Positions 50,332 through 61,180 of a stretch of DNA of 61,308 nucleotides are shown here, piece after piece. The stretch comes from Mariniblastus sp. Its GTDB lineage: Bacteria > Planctomycetota > Planctomycetia > Pirellulales > Pirellulaceae. The notes under the pieces are model-generated. The model did not search any database. It saw only the letters and a list, made by a program, of their open reading frames with translations, and was not told where the DNA came from. Made by a program: the position numbers and the translations under genes. The stretch is from contig JALZWN010000039.1 of assembly GCA_023300235.1 (NCBI GenBank), positions 1 through 61,308 of the forward strand. The letters run 5' to 3'. Position 1 is the first letter of the stretch, and every line of letters begins with the position of its first letter.

Positions 50332-50397
50332 TTTGCTCAGCCGACCCTGTTTAGAAATCAAAAACTTGCCTAACCAGCGTTATCAAAGGTTATTACC

Positions 50398-52119
50398 ATG
50401 GTAGATAAAACACAACGAAACAAGATTTTTGGAACACCGGAAACGACGTTCCTTAATCACTCAAAAGGCTTTGCCTCTTGGGCATTCACCGTAGACCACA
50501 AACGAATCGGGATCATGTACATGATCGGTGTGACGATCGCGCTGTTTTTGGCGGGTTTCTTTGCACTGGTTTTGCGGTCGCATCTGTTCTCGTTTGACGG
50601 TCAAGGCCTGCCGTTTTACGGCAAACTAAGCAATGCCGACTACAATCAAATGTTTACGCTGCACGGTGCGGTGATGGTGTTTAGCTTCATCATCCCAAGT
50701 ATCCCAGGTGCACTCGGTAACATTGTGTTGCCAATGATGCTGGGCACCAAAGACGTTGCGTTCCCTCGCATGAACTTGGCGAGCTTCTACCTCTGGATCA
50801 TTGGTACGGGTTGTTTGCTTGCGGCGATTTTGTTCGGCGGTGGTTTGGACACTGGCTGGACGTTCTACACGCCTTACAGTATCGAAACTGACACTGGCGT
50901 GATTTACGCGACCTTCGGTGCGTTCATCCTTGGCTTTAGCTCGATCTTCACCGGTTTGAACTTCCTAGTCACCGTTAACACCATGCGAGCCAAGGGGCAG
51001 ACCTGGTTTAAATTGCCGTTGTTCATCTGGTCGCTTTACGCCACTGCGATCATTCAGGTTTTGGCGACGCCAGTCTTGGGTATCACACTGTTGATGCTGA
51101 TCGCCGAGAGCACGTTGCACATTGGTATCTTTGACCCGCGTTACGGCGGTGACCCTGTCTTGTTCCAGCACTTCTTCTGGTTCTACAGTCACCCGGCGGT
51201 TTACATCATGATCCTGCCGGCGATGGGGGTGATCAGCGAATTGATTTCGGTCTACAGCCAAAAGCGAATCTTTGGTTACAGTTTCATCGCATTTTCTAGC
51301 GTCGCGATTGCATTGCTGGGCTTCTTGGTCTGGGGACACCACATGTTCACCAGTGGCCAATCGGTCGTGATGACTCTGATTTTCAGTGCGATCACCTTTA
51401 CGGTTGCGATTCCTTCGGCAGTGAAGGTCTTCAACTGGTTGGCAACGCTGTATAAAGGCTCGATCCTGTTGAATACTCCGATGTGCTACGCCCTCGCGTT
51501 CATTTTCCTGTTCGGTATCGGTGGTTTGACAGGTTTGTTCCTGGGTGCCTTGTCAGTCGACATTCACCTGCACGATACTTACTTTGTAGTGGCTCACTTC
51601 CACTTCGTAATGGTTGGTGGAACACTGACTGCGTTGTTGGGTGGTTTGTACCACTGGTGGCCAAAGATTTTCGGACGCATGTACAACGACACTCTGGGCC
51701 GCGTTAGCTGCTTCTTGGTTTTTGTGGGTTTCAACGTAACTTTCTTTCCTCAGTTCGTCATGGGTGCTCGTGGTATGCCACGACGCTATGCTCAGTACGA
51801 CCCTGAGTTTCAGATTTTCCACCAGATTTCGACGATCGGTGCATTTGTGCTGGGCTTTGGAATCTTGGGAGCATTTTTGGTTTTGGTTCACGCCGCTTTC
51901 TACGGCAAGCTTGCTGGTGCGAACCCATTCAAAGCTGCTTCACTCGAATGGCAGTCCAGCTCACCGCCGGACTTCCACAACTTTACCCACACGCCTATCT
52001 TGAACGACCCATACGATTTTGATGCGTTGGTTTACGATGAGGAACTGGACACATACATCTCCCGCGAATTCGCGGATCCAGCAAAAGTACCACCCCGCAA
52101 AGAACCAGTGCATCACTAG
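50398..52119 (+). CDS. coxA: Cytochrome c oxidase subunit I, A2-type haem-copper oxidase
   Basis: This 573-residue catalytic subunit binds the low-spin haem and the haem-CuB centre that reduces oxygen. It has the haem ligand block T-L-H-G-A-V-M-V and the CuB and tyrosine motif Y263-S-H265-P-A-V-Y269. The W-G-H-H-M-F copper histidines and [13 protein letters not shown] with both haem histidines are also present. The usual helix VI glutamate of A1 oxidases is Ala267, while Tyr263-Ser264 are present. This Y-S-H-P-x-V pattern defines the A2 type found with alternative complex III in Rhodothermus. Twelve helices are predicted. Confidence 0.95.
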   Translation: MVDKTQRNKIFGTPETTFLNHSKGFASWAFTVDHKRIGIMYMIGVTIALFLAGFFALVLRSHLFSFDGQGLPFYGKLSNADYNQMFTLHGAVMVFSFIIPSIPGALGNIVLPMMLGTKDVAFPRMNLASFYLWIIGTGCLLAAILFGGGLDTGWTFYTPYSIETDTGVIYATFGAFILGFSSIFTGLNFLVTVNTMRAKGQTWFKLPLFIWSLYATAIIQVLATPVLGITLLMLIAESTLHIGIFDPRYGGDPVLFQHFFWFYSHPAVYIMILPAMGVISELISVYSQKRIFGYSFIAFSSVAIALLGFLVWGHHMFTSGQSVVMTLIFSAITFTVAIPSAVKVFNWLATLYKGSILLNTPMCYALAFIFLFGIGGLTGLFLGALSVDIHLHDTYFVVAHFHFVMVGGTLTALLGGLYHWWPKIFGRMYNDTLGRVSCFLVFVGFNVTFFPQFVMGARGMPRRYAQYDPEFQIFHQISTIGAFVLGFGILGAFLVLVHAAFYGKLAGANPFKAASLEWQSSSPPDFHNFTHTPILNDPYDFDALVYDEELDTYISREFADPAKVPPRKEPVHH

Positions 52120-52164
52120 TTCTAGAGGCGGCTGAGGCACTCAGTTGAACAAGATTTTAACCTA

Positions 52165-52192
52165 AGCTGATCCATCAATTTGGTGGATCAGC
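52165..52192 (+). terminator. Hairpin between coxA and coxC
   Basis: agctgatcca and tggatcagct are perfect 10-bp arms around an 8-nt loop, with a run of T a few bases later. It lies inside the operon, so it may attenuate rather than end transcription. Confidence 0.6.
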
Positions 52193-52282
52193 TACTGATT
52201 TTTACCGAGCAATAAATTAAGATACGATCCTCTTAGAACCGGAACTTGACCCGTTCAAAGCTGGATAACATTGGAACCTGAA

Positions 52283-53371
52283 ATGGCAGACGCAGCACAC
52301 GACGATCACCACGACCACGGTGAATTCATTGCTCATCACTTCGATAGTGCGGAGCAGCAATTCGATTCGGGCAAGTTAGGCATTTGGCTCTTCTTGGTCA
52401 CCGAAGTATTGTTCTTCAGTGGTTTGTTCGTAGCGTACACGTTGTACCGAAATCACCATCCTGAAATCTTTGACCAGGCACATGTGTTCTTGGACAAGTA
52501 CTTGGGTGGTTTGAACACGATTGTGTTGTTGTTCAGTAGCTTGACGATGGCCTTGGCCGTTCGTGCAGCTCAACTGGGCCGCAACAAGAACTGTGGCATT
52601 TACATTTTGATCACGATGGTCTGTGCGGCGATGTTCTTGGGCGTCAAGGCGATTGAATACAGTCACAAATGGGACATCGGTATCTTCCCGGGTAGCTTGT
52701 TTGCCTTGAATTACCAACACCCTGAACCAACCATGATCGCCGGCATTTCAGATTATCTAATCTGGATCAGCATGATCCCCGCTATCTTGCTGGTCTTATT
52801 TTCTGTTGCCAGTATTGTTGGCTTGCTGACGAAGAAGACTGTGTTTTCAAAATTGATGCTCGGAATGGCGATCACCGTCGGTGGTTACTTCTTGGGTGTC
52901 TTCGCTGGCTATAGCTACATGGAAGCCATCATGGATCATGGTGATGAATCACACGCGGCGGTGACGGTTGAACATGACGATCAAAACATTCACATGGTCT
53001 CGATGACCATCGATGACGAAAAATCCGGAGCCGGTCACGATGGCGACCACAAAGAAGGTGACCACGCACACGCCGAAGGCGACCACGGTCACGGTGGACA
53101 CCACGAGCAAGCCTACGACAAGCATCATCCGGATCCGAAGTCATTGAGCAAAGACGTGAAGATCTTCTTCAGTATTTACTACTGCATGACCGGTTTGCAC
53201 GCGATTCACATCATCGCCGGCATCATTGCTTTGGCTTGGGTTTACTGGCGTTGCCTTCTTGGGCACTGGCGGACAGATTACTTTGGTCCGGTTGACTACG
53301 TTGGCCTGTACTGGCACTTGGTCGACTTGATTTGGATTTACTTGTTCCCGTTGCTGTACTTGATTGATTAA
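52283..53371 (+). CDS. coxC: Cytochrome c oxidase subunit III with His-rich insertion
   Basis: This 362-residue subunit has the conserved W-L-F-L-V-T-E-V-L-F-F helix and the closing W-H-L-V-D-L-I-W-I-Y helix. Its total length exceeds that of ordinary subunit III because of an inserted loop (about 215-290). That loop is rich in His and Asp (G-D-H-x-H-x-E-G-D-H-G-H-G type). The N-terminus also has H-D-D-H-H-D-H-G. These segments could hold copper or zinc ions near the oxidase, as an inference. ATG 52283 is preferred over the TTG four codons upstream. Confidence 0.9.
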   Translation: MADAAHDDHHDHGEFIAHHFDSAEQQFDSGKLGIWLFLVTEVLFFSGLFVAYTLYRNHHPEIFDQAHVFLDKYLGGLNTIVLLFSSLTMALAVRAAQLGRNKNCGIYILITMVCAAMFLGVKAIEYSHKWDIGIFPGSLFALNYQHPEPTMIAGISDYLIWISMIPAILLVLFSVASIVGLLTKKTVFSKLMLGMAITVGGYFLGVFAGYSYMEAIMDHGDESHAAVTVEHDDQNIHMVSMTIDDEKSGAGHDGDHKEGDHAHAEGDHGHGGHHEQAYDKHHPDPKSLSKDVKIFFSIYYCMTGLHAIHIIAGIIALAWVYWRCLLGHWRTDYFGPVDYVGLYWHLVDLIWIYLFPLLYLID

Positions 53372-53504
53372 GCAATTAACTGATAAGCGTTAGGCCGCAA
53401 TCGCCTATCGCTGGACGAACACCATTTAACGAGCCGTTACCAGACGTTCCTAACCAGACATTCCTTTTAACGGCTTGTTTTCAAAAGATAGATTTGAGCT
53501 AACC

Positions 53505-53873
53505 ATGGCTGACCAACACAACGACCTGCCACGATTCAACCACCCCGCATCCATCAAGCTATTGCTTGCTGTTTTCGGTTCATTGATCGGTTTGACCGTC
53601 CTAACCGTCGCCACGTCGGCCGTTTGGCCTGAGTCGAACTTACCAGCTGACTTGGCGTTTCCAGTGGCGATGATTATTGCGTCGGTCAAAGCGTTTTTGG
53701 TCTGTGCGTTTTTCATGCACATGTGGTGGGACAAAAAGTTCAACATTATCGTTTTCTTGTCGTCGACGTTATTCGCGGCGCTGTTTATCGGTTTAACATT
53801 GCTGGATACTGGGCACTACCAAAACTCGATTGATAACTTTCCGCGGAACGAAGTTGCTCAGCCTCCGGAGTAG
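53505..53873 (+). CDS. Prokaryotic cytochrome c oxidase subunit IV-like protein
   Basis: This 122-residue protein has three hydrophobic helices (about 18-38, 48-70 and 80-103) and the M-H-M-W-W-D-K-K sequence typical of COX4_pro. It would stabilise the oxidase complex. ATG 53505 begins M-A-D-Q-H and fits homologs better than the start ten codons earlier. It is placed between two subunit III-type genes. Confidence 0.85.
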   Translation: MADQHNDLPRFNHPASIKLLLAVFGSLIGLTVLTVATSAVWPESNLPADLAFPVAMIIASVKAFLVCAFFMHMWWDKKFNIIVFLSSTLFAALFIGLTLLDTGHYQNSIDNFPRNEVAQPPE

Positions 53874-53982
53874 CGTCCAATTTAACGCGTTCGATGGAAT
53901 GACGCGAATTATTTTCAACCATCACGTGTCCTTGTGAGCATTACGCTCTGTGTGCACATCAGACTGTTTGGAAAGAGCGAAC

Positions 53983-54618
53983 ATGCTAAAGAACTCCATC
54001 ACTCTGATTCCTGCTCGTAAGCAGCTGTACCAAGCCAAGCTTGTGTTCTATTTATTCCTCGCTTCGCTGGCGATGTTCTTTATCGCCAGCATGATCACGT
54101 ACTTGATCATCCGCCGGCAAGCGTTCACCGGCCATCCTGATGCTCTGCCGGGCAGTCCATTGGCGGGTGGCCCCAAACAATACACCGACTTGGTTTTGCC
54201 CGTTTCGTTTTGGGTCAGCACTGTGGTTTTGTTGCTGGTCAGTTATTTCCTGCAACGTTCGGTCTGGGCGGTGCAGCAACAACATTTATCCAAAATGCGG
54301 ATGTGGCTGGGATGTGCCTTATTGGCCGCAGTCACTTTTGTTGGGATCCAGAGCTTCGGGATGATGGACTTGCTGAATCAGCACTTCAGCAAGCTCGACG
54401 GATCCATGAAAGTCTACGGTATGTCGTTCACGCTTTCGTTCATCCATGTGCTGCATGTGGCCGGGGGCATGATCTTCCTAGGTTACGTAATCTACCAAGC
54501 TGGCCGCGACAAATATGACCACGAGCGTCACTGGGCGGTGGACCATTGCGCCAGCTATTGGCATTTTTTGGATGTTGTCTGGGTTTGTATGTTAGTAACG
54601 TTCTTTATTGCCCGATGA
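53983..54618 (+). CDS. Second haem-copper oxidase subunit III family protein
   Basis: This 211-residue protein has about five helices. It ends with the subunit III closing motif (A-S-Y-W-H-F-L-D-V-V-W-V-C) and shares the F-I-H-V-L-H-V-A-G-G helix. It is shorter than coxC and lacks the His-rich loop, so it is a paralog rather than a repeat of that gene. ATG 53983, preceded by aaagag, is chosen over the GTG 11 codons upstream. It ends the respiratory locus; the next gene lies about 270 bp away. Confidence 0.87.
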   Translation: MLKNSITLIPARKQLYQAKLVFYLFLASLAMFFIASMITYLIIRRQAFTGHPDALPGSPLAGGPKQYTDLVLPVSFWVSTVVLLLVSYFLQRSVWAVQQQHLSKMRMWLGCALLAAVTFVGIQSFGMMDLLNQHFSKLDGSMKVYGMSFTLSFIHVLHVAGGMIFLGYVIYQAGRDKYDHERHWAVDHCASYWHFLDVVWVCMLVTFFIAR

Positions 54619-54889
54619 ACTATCATCGGCAGCCTCGGCATTCCCTGCCGCAAAAGGCCTCCTTCGACAGCCAGAGACTCCATTGCCAGGAACATACTTG
54701 GAACCGCAGCTTATCCCTAGCATGTGTCCACCGCTGCTCCTAGGCGTTAAACAGGCAGTCCTTCATCTGTTTTACTTGTAAAAAGCCGGAGTTGGATACT
54801 TTAAGGCGGCTCTGTTCGGATTTTAAAGTCTTGCGGCCTGTATGGCAGCCAACTATTATTGCCGCTCAATACCAATCTGAGGAACTATT

Positions 54890-55804
54890 GTGTCCGTATC
54901 AAAATACCAACTTACCCATCTAAAACAGCTGGAAGCCGAGAGCATCCACATCATCCGCGAAGTCGCTGCCGAGTTCAAAAACCCGGTCATGCTGTACTCG
55001 ATCGGCAAGGATTCATCTGTGATGGTGCACCTTGCGATGAAGGCTTTCTACCCCGCCAAACCGCCATTCCCGCTGATGCATGTCGATACGACTTGGAAGT
55101 TCCAAGACATGTACAAGTTCCGTGACGAGTACACGAAAAAGGAACTCGGCTTGGAAGTCATCAGCCATATCAACGAGGAAGGCCGAGCGTTGAACTTGGA
55201 TCCGCTTGTTTCTAGTGGCAAGCACACCACGGTCATGAAGACCGAAGGCCTCAAGCAAGCGTTGAACAAACACAAGTTCGATGCTGCCTTTGGCGGTGGC
55301 CGTCGCGACGAAGAAAAGTCTCGCGCGAAGGAACGAGTGTTCTCATTCCGTGACACCGTGCATCGCTGGGACCCCAAGAACCAACGTCCTGAACTTTGGA
55401 ACTTGTATAACGCGAAAGTCAATCAAGGCGAAAGCATCCGCGCGTTCCCAATCTCCAACTGGACCGAGCTGGACATTTGGCAATACATCCACCTCGAGCA
55501 GATTCCGATCGTCCCACTGTACTACTCAGCGAAGCGACCAGTGATCGAGCGTGATGGTGTTTTGATCATGGTCGACGACGACCGCTTGAATCTTGAACCG
55601 GGCGAAGAGCCTGTCGAAAAGATGGTTCGTTTCCGCACGCTTGGTTGTTACCCACTCACCGGAGCCGTCGAATCAGAAGCGACCACGCTACCGGACATCA
55701 TCCAGGAAATGTTGTTGACCACCACGTCCGAGCGACAAGGTCGTGTGATCGACAACGATGACGAAGGATCCATGGAAAAGAAAAAAGCCGAAGGCTACTT
55801 CTAA
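54890..55804 (+). CDS. cysD: Sulfate adenylyltransferase subunit 2 (CysD)
   Basis: This 304-residue protein makes APS from sulfate and ATP together with CysN. The PP-loop motif S-I-G-K-D-S-S-V-M lies at about residues 40-48. [16 protein letters not shown] and a long C-terminal segment with [11 protein letters not shown] match the family. GTG 54890 is preceded by tgagga about 8 nt upstream. cysNC follows about 145 bp downstream, so the two form an assimilation operon. Confidence 0.94.
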   Translation: MSVSKYQLTHLKQLEAESIHIIREVAAEFKNPVMLYSIGKDSSVMVHLAMKAFYPAKPPFPLMHVDTTWKFQDMYKFRDEYTKKELGLEVISHINEEGRALNLDPLVSSGKHTTVMKTEGLKQALNKHKFDAAFGGGRRDEEKSRAKERVFSFRDTVHRWDPKNQRPELWNLYNAKVNQGESIRAFPISNWTELDIWQYIHLEQIPIVPLYYSAKRPVIERDGVLIMVDDDRLNLEPGEEPVEKMVRFRTLGCYPLTGAVESEATTLPDIIQEMLLTTTSERQGRVIDNDDEGSMEKKKAEGYF

Positions 55805-55950
55805 ACCCAGTCCCGTTATCCCTCTCGCTTTGAGACCTGTAGCCTTTCGAAAACCGTTCGAAAACATAAAGGCAGTTTTGAAGCGAACCTATTCACGAGC
55901 TTTCCCTGCTCGCGATCTCTCCGCAGCAAATCAAACACCACACCAGATTT

Positions 55951-57888
55951 ATGTCAAACGCATCTGAACTCATTGCCTCCGACATCCATGCTTACCTTGC
56001 TCAGCACGAGCACAAGGAAATGCTCCGCTTTTTGACTTGCGGTAGCGTGGATGACGGCAAGAGCACACTCATCGGTCGCTTGTTGTACGATTCCAAGATG
56101 ATCTACGAAGATCAATTGGAAAAGATCAAGACCGGCTCGAATTTGACCAGCGGCGAAAAAGTCGATGGCTTTGACCCGGCGTTGCTGGCCAACCTGACCG
56201 ACGGACTGGAAGCCGAACGCGAACAGGGCATCACGATCGATGTTGCCTATCGCTACTTCAGCACGACCAAGCGCAAGTTCATCATTGCGGACACGCCCGG
56301 ACACATTCAGTACACTCGCAACATGGCCACCGGTGCGTCGACGGCTGACTTGGCGATCATCCTGATCGATGCTCGGCATGACCACGGTGTGATGGAGCAA
56401 ACCAAGCGTCATAGCTTTATCGCATCGCTGCTTGGCATCAAGCACGTGTTGGTCGCGGTCAACAAGATGGACTTGGTTGAGTACAACGAAGATCGTTTTG
56501 AAGAGATCAAAAAAGAGTACTTGAGCTTTGCGACTCGCCTAGACATTCCGGACCTGCACTTCATTCCAATCAGCGCACTGTTGGGCGACAACTTGGTCGA
56601 CCGCAGCGAACACATGCCTTGGTACAACGGCAGCACGTTGATGGACTTCTTGGAGACCGTCAACATCAGCAGCGACCGGAACTTGCAAGACTTCCGCATG
56701 CCAGTTCAGATTGTGATCCGCCCGGACATCAACTTCCGCGGTTTCGCCGGCACGATTAGCTCGGGTATCGTCCGAGTTGGCGACGAAGTGATGACATTGC
56801 CTTCTCGCAAGAAATCAAAGGTCAAAGAAATCGTGACCTACGATGGCAACCTCGAAGAAGCTCATGCTCCTCAGTCAGTCACGCTAACGCTCGAAGACGA
56901 AGTCGATTGCAGCCGTGGCGACATGATCGTTCGCCCTCAGAACATGCCTAAGATCGAACAGAAGTTCGATGCGATGATTGTCTGGATGGCCGATGAGGCG
57001 ATGGTTCCCGGCAAGCAGTACTTGGTCAAACACACCACCAAAACCGTTCCTGGTGTGATCCAAGATTTGCAATACGAAGTGAACGTCAACACGATGAAGT
57101 CCGAACCAGCGACTTCCTTGAAATTGAATCGAATCGGCCGCGTAAACATTTCGTTGAACCAGCCAATTGCCTTTGACCGTTACCGCAACAACAAGTCAAC
57201 CGGCGCGTTTATCGTGATCGATCGTTTGACTAACGGCACCGTCGCCGCGGGAATGATTCTGGACAAACGCACCAACGATAACACGGGTGCATGGTGGGAT
57301 GAATCTCCGGCGAGTTCCACGCTGGCACGTGAAATCAGTGCCGTGACGCCGGAAGAGCGTGAGACTCGATTTGGCCAGAAGCCGGTCACGATCCTATTCA
57401 CCGGTCGACCAGGTTCAGGTAAATCGACGACGGCTTACGGTGTCGAGCGAAGCTTGTTTGACTTGGGTCGAGCAACCAAGGTGCTGGACGGCCAGAACGT
57501 CCGTATGGGCTTGAACCGCGACCTGAACTTCTCAACCGACGGTCGTAGTGAGAACGTTCGCCGCGTCGCCGAAGTGGCTCGACTGTTCAACCGAGCTGGT
57601 TTGATTTCGTTGATCTCATTGGTGTCACCACGTGAGATCGATCGTCAACGAGCTGGTGAAGTGATCGGAAAAGAGAACTTCTTTGTCGTGCACCTGTCGG
57701 CTCCTGCTGAATTGGCTGCCAGTCGTAACGAGTCTGCAAAGAAGCGTGGCCCAGAGGAAATGGCCGAATCGGACGCGGTTTACGAGGATCCAGCAAACGC
57801 TGATTTGGTGTTGGATACTTCGACGCTGCCACCACAAGATTGCGTCGCCAAGGTAATTGAAATGCTCGATGGCAAGAAGCTGATCTAG
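55951..57888 (+). CDS. cysNC: Bifunctional sulfate adenylyltransferase subunit 1 / APS kinase (CysNC)
   Basis: This 645-residue fusion drives APS formation by GTP hydrolysis and then phosphorylates APS to PAPS. The GTPase part (about 20-450) shows [15 protein letters not shown] and N-K-M-D, with EF-Tu-like domains. The APS kinase part (about 465-645) has [12 protein letters not shown] and [11 protein letters not shown]. It is the partner of cysD just upstream. A terminator follows. No PAPS reductase gene is in the window, so PAPS may also serve sulfation. Confidence 0.95.
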   Translation: MSNASELIASDIHAYLAQHEHKEMLRFLTCGSVDDGKSTLIGRLLYDSKMIYEDQLEKIKTGSNLTSGEKVDGFDPALLANLTDGLEAEREQGITIDVAYRYFSTTKRKFIIADTPGHIQYTRNMATGASTADLAIILIDARHDHGVMEQTKRHSFIASLLGIKHVLVAVNKMDLVEYNEDRFEEIKKEYLSFATRLDIPDLHFIPISALLGDNLVDRSEHMPWYNGSTLMDFLETVNISSDRNLQDFRMPVQIVIRPDINFRGFAGTISSGIVRVGDEVMTLPSRKKSKVKEIVTYDGNLEEAHAPQSVTLTLEDEVDCSRGDMIVRPQNMPKIEQKFDAMIVWMADEAMVPGKQYLVKHTTKTVPGVIQDLQYEVNVNTMKSEPATSLKLNRIGRVNISLNQPIAFDRYRNNKSTGAFIVIDRLTNGTVAAGMILDKRTNDNTGAWWDESPASSTLAREISAVTPEERETRFGQKPVTILFTGRPGSGKSTTAYGVERSLFDLGRATKVLDGQNVRMGLNRDLNFSTDGRSENVRRVAEVARLFNRAGLISLISLVSPREIDRQRAGEVIGKENFFVVHLSAPAELAASRNESAKKRGPEEMAESDAVYEDPANADLVLDTSTLPPQDCVAKVIEMLDGKKLI

Positions 57889-57917
57889 TTTCTAGCGATC
57901 AAAGTACAAAACTCTTC

Positions 57918-57952
57918 AAGGCCAACGATGGAAATCGTTGGCCTTGTTTTTT
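57918..57952 (+). terminator. Rho-independent terminator of the cysD-cysNC unit
   Basis: aaggccaacgat pairs with atcgttggcctt (12 bp, 4-nt loop), followed by gtttttt. It begins 29 bp after the cysNC stop. Confidence 0.92.
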
Positions 57953-58074
57953 GAATGCTCGAAGCTCAGCACAAAAGTAGCGATGAACTTGGGCAAAAAT
58001 TTGTAACACTAGTGTTTCTTCTTTTGCTTGCGGTGGTTTCATGCTTCAGGACTCGTAGCCTGACCCACTACATC

Positions 58075-58608
58075 CTAGGATCGCTGGATAAACGCCGTCG
58101 CCACGGCTACATCAGAATCCATCACACTCTGAACCTGTGTGGCCACTTCGAGGTCATCATCCAATACAACTTGATAAGTGATCGGCCGATCGTCGATCGC
58201 CTCAAAATCAAACTCGGCGGCTGCCAAAATCGCGTCGATTGCCGCTTCATCAGGTTCTTCATCGTCATCGCCGACCATGAGTAGAAATCGCAGAGTCGCC
58301 ATGATTTCAAATTCCACTTCCTCATTTTTACCGGCCAACACCAACGACGCAGCAATCGGATTATCCAAGTAATAGTAGATCACGTAGGCTGCGGTGCCCT
58401 CAGAGCAAATTCGCAACACCAACGAATCTTCGTCGCCTGGGATTATTTCTTCTAGCGGCAAATCCAAGTCACCTGACAAGCGTTTAAACTTGTCTTGGAA
58501 GTGGCTTACCAACGAAGCCATTTCAGCTGTGATTTCAACTTGGTCTTGAGATTCCAGATCGCCAGCAGCAGAATACTTGGCGACGTGCAGTTTTTTGATT
58601 TCATTCAT
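58075..58608 (-). CDS. Conserved-looking hypothetical acidic protein
   Basis: This 177-residue protein lacks a signal peptide and membrane helices and is rich in Asp and Glu, with a D-D-D-E-E-P-D-E-A run near residue 115. The middle (about 55-110) has alternating hydrophobic strands such as S-L-V-L-R-I-C-S-E-G-T-A-A-Y-V-I-Y-Y. I do not recognise a family. ATG 58608 is the natural start. It is read toward the cysNC terminator. Confidence 0.62.
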   Translation of the reverse strand: MNEIKKLHVAKYSAAGDLESQDQVEITAEMASLVSHFQDKFKRLSGDLDLPLEEIIPGDEDSLVLRICSEGTAAYVIYYYLDNPIAASLVLAGKNEEVEFEIMATLRFLLMVGDDDEEPDEAAIDAILAAAEFDFEAIDDRPITYQVVLDDDLEVATQVQSVMDSDVAVATAFIQRS

Positions 58609-58659
58609 CTGAGCAAAGATAACCGAAACCGCTCGCTGAGAAAGGCGTCGCCGGCAAAT

Positions 58660-59411
58660 ATGAGCAATAAATCAATCCAATCGGCATCGCCGAACTTCGT
58701 CATCCCAGCCGGTACGCAAGTAGTGCTGCAAGATTCGATTCAAATCATCAATTCCGACGACCAGTTCAAAAAGCCCGGCAACGCTGGCATCGTCATCAAA
58801 TGCCCGCCTCACAAGGGACTCCCGTATTTGATCCGATTCAACGATGGTGCGGAACTGAATGCGGCGTTCGGCCAGCTAACGCTGCGCCGGCAAGAGATCG
58901 ACATGGCATTGGCGAAGTGGCCGTCTCATTCAGACCAGTCTGCTGATGGGTTCCAACCGCAGGTGATCTATCGATGCCTCGTCGGATCCAAGGCATTCGG
59001 GTTGTCCAATGACGAATCGGACGACGACGTTCGCGGGGTTTTTATCCCTACGGCGGGGCAACATTGGTCGCTGTATGCCATCCCTGAACAAATCGAAGAT
59101 CAAGCCGATCAGAACGACGAGGTTATCGGGCGCTCCTGACTGGAATTTACTTGATGGATCACGGGCGAATTGAAACGGATATTCGCAAGCTGTATGCGAC
59201 CCATGGTTTGGATTTCATTCCGGACTTGATCGCTCAAAAGACCAAAGAAAAAATCGCATTGCCTGATTTAGATTGGGACTTCCACCGTCAACAATTGATC
59301 GACTTAGAAGCTAAAATGGCAGCGGCTTTTGAGGCGACTTCCTTACCGCAGCATCGTGACGAACAAGCCATGAATGAACTTTTGCTTGGGTTACGACTGG
59401 CCAGTAGATAG
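58660..59411 (+). pseudogene. Degraded predicted nucleotidyltransferase (COG3541-like)
   Basis: The first frame (58660-59139) encodes an N-terminal domain with a short beta-rich segment. It then shows the nucleotidyltransferase core V-G-S-K-A-F-G-L-S-N-D-E-S-D-D-D-V-R-G-V, with the catalytic G-S and D-x-D pattern. It stops at 59139, where homologs continue for more than 100 residues. A different frame (about 59151-59411) resumes with the family-like end D-F-H-R-Q-Q-L, S-L-P-Q-H-R-D-E and N-E-L-L-L-G-L-R. The junction therefore looks like an internal deletion with frame change. Confidence is moderate; the N-terminal part may still be expressed. Confidence 0.6.
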
Positions 59412-59418
59412 CTCGATC

Positions 59419-59501
59419 CAGTTTAACGGACTACCAGCAGGCGACCGTGCTTCGGGTTCATCTCAAAAAACACCGACGCCTACCGGCTACCCGTTAAACT
59501 G
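59419..59501. repeat. Inverted repeat with 11-bp arms around 61 nt
   Basis: cagtttaacgg and ccgttaaactg are perfect complements. It lies between the decayed nucleotidyltransferase gene and the next small gene. Confidence 0.7.
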
Positions 59502-59541
59502 ATAGCCCCCACTCAACACTTTAGAAACCAGACACATTCTT

Positions 59542-59808
59542 ATGCTTAAGTACCGCGACTTTGTGCCCAAACAAATCGAAGCCCCCGGTGTTCTAACGCC
59601 GGGCGTCCACGAATCTTTTGAAGCGGCAGTTATCGCCGCCAACGAATGGCTGGCTAACGAGCAAATCCAATTGATCTCGATGGAAACCGTTGTCCTGCCA
59701 AACATCTGGAGTCGCTGGGAAGAGGGATCCGACGATGCGTCGATCGGAACTAGCGGAGGAACTCCCAGCCGCTGGCATCAGTTTTTGCGATGCTGGTACC
59801 GAGATTAA
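59542..59808 (+). CDS. Small hypothetical protein
   Basis: This 88-residue soluble protein contains A-A-V-I-A-A-N-E-W-L near the middle and I-S-M-E-T-V-V-L-P-N-I-W. The end (S-R-W-H-Q-F-L-R-C-W-Y-R-D) is aromatic-rich. It has no recognised domain but shows coding-like composition and a plausible ATG. The ribosome site is weak. It stands alone before a copy of the about 60-bp repeat. Confidence 0.5.
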   Translation: MLKYRDFVPKQIEAPGVLTPGVHESFEAAVIAANEWLANEQIQLISMETVVLPNIWSRWEEGSDDASIGTSGGTPSRWHQFLRCWYRD

Positions 59809-60337
59809 GAGCTTATCGCGGAACCCTTTTGAGCGACGCTTTTTTGTTTGTCGCGACGCATTGGGATCAACACTCAGCTACCTCGCTTGGGACGCTCAAA
59901 AGCAACAAAAGTAACGATGGCGATTCCAGCCCACCGTGCGCGGAAGATACGTTGAAGGTACTGCCGCTACACAATCAAACGCAGATGCCGGTAAACAAAA
60001 TAGGAAAGCTTGGCAAATGGCAAGGACGATAGCGGCAGGAATCGGTTCAAGATCCCCTATCGTGACAAATTCAAAACAGCCTGGAACCCCGTGATTCTTT
60101 GCCTTTAAGTCGCTCTCACAGCGAATAACCCGATAACGTCAGATATCGAAATAACCATTTTAGAAGCGTCTCTGAATCGGTCGATAATCTCTTCACACGC
60201 TCGCGATAGTAGAACCCCACGTGAGCAAGCTCGCCTAGCCATTAACTGCAATCTTAGCCCGCATCAGAATCTTATTTTGTTGCGCCACCGCCTGTCTCTC
60301 CTTTTCACATCCAAACGCCACCGCAAGGAACAATTCC
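59809..60337. other. 529-bp intergenic region upstream of the kinase gene
   Basis: Begins with copy D of the about 60-bp repeat (59818-59880). I see no gene in the rest, which should contain the kinase promoter. Confidence 0.6.
59818..59880. repeat. About 60-bp intergenic repeat family, copy D
   Basis: Reads cttttgagcgacgctttttt, then gtcgcgacgcattgggatca, then a cactcagct end. It is closest to copy B. Confidence 0.7.
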
Positions 60338-61180
60338 ATGAGCAACTCCCCAACGCCAGAGACTCTCCGCTTGCAGCAAGAAAACGAAGCGCTCAAAAAG
60401 CGTTTAAGCGAAATGCAGCGGATGACGGCGTTGGGTGAACTGGTCAGTACCACCACCCACGAATTCAATAACGTTTTGATGACCATCGTCAACTACGCAC
60501 GAATGGGAATGCGATACGAAGACAAAGAAACTCGTGACAAAGCGTTTGCCAAAATCGATAAAGCTGGCCAACGAGCTTCGAAAATCACGAAGGCCGTTTT
60601 AGGAATGGCTGGGAATCGAGGCAATCAGTTTGAGATGACGAACCTAGAAAAGTTGATCGATGAATCGATGGTGTTGCTCGAACGCGAAATGCAAAAATAC
60701 CGCATCGCGATCGAATACGACTACGAAGCCGGCCTGCCAGATGTTCCGGTCATCGGCAACCAGCTGCAACAAGTGCTAATGAACTTGATGATCAATGCTC
60801 GTCAAGCAATGCAAGACGGCGGCCGGTTGATTGTTAAGCTCAAGACAAACGTCGAAACGAAAACAGTCGATTTGAGCATTCGCGATTTTGGTCCGGGCAT
60901 CGAGCAAGAAAAACTACGTCGAATCTTTGAGCCGTTTTATTCAACCAAAGCCGGTCCAGACGAAACAGGCAAGGGCGGTACGGGCGTCGGTTTGTCGGCG
61001 TGTAAAAACATCATGGACGCACACGGCGGCAAGATTCGCGTGGATAGCTCGGTTGGCAAAGGAACATGCTTTACGTTGATGTTGCCAATGCACCGCGAAG
61101 CCAGCAAGCCAGTTTTGCGAGGCTTGGCGAGTGTTGTTGGTTCGCCAGCTCAGATGAGTTCGAGCCAACCGGCAGGCTAA
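60338..61180 (+). CDS. Soluble sensor histidine kinase with N-terminal coiled coil
   Basis: This 280-residue protein has a short coiled-coil start (about 8-28) and no membrane helix. The H box is T-T-H41-E-F-N-N. The ATPase domain shows N-L-M-I-N-A-R-Q-A-M (N box), R-D-F-G-P-G-I (G1), I-F-E-P-F-Y-S-T-K (F box) and G-G-T-G-V-G-L-S (G2). The fold belongs to the NtrB-like HPK4 branch, whose H box reads H-E-x-x-N. Lacking a sensor domain, it would respond to a partner protein or an intracellular signal. No response regulator gene is adjacent. ATG 60338 follows aaggaa. Confidence 0.9.
   Translation: MSNSPTPETLRLQQENEALKKRLSEMQRMTALGELVSTTTHEFNNVLMTIVNYARMGMRYEDKETRDKAFAKIDKAGQRASKITKAVLGMAGNRGNQFEMTNLEKLIDESMVLLEREMQKYRIAIEYDYEAGLPDVPVIGNQLQQVLMNLMINARQAMQDGGRLIVKLKTNVETKTVDLSIRDFGPGIEQEKLRRIFEPFYSTKAGPDETGKGGTGVGLSACKNIMDAHGGKIRVDSSVGKGTCFTLMLPMHREASKPVLRGLASVVGSPAQMSSSQPAG

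Noticed and set aside
59137-59160. Second selenocysteine candidate at the TGA codons ending the nucleotidyltransferase fragment
   Set aside because: Two TGAs occur close together in that frame, the continuation has no homology, and the C-terminal match is in another frame.
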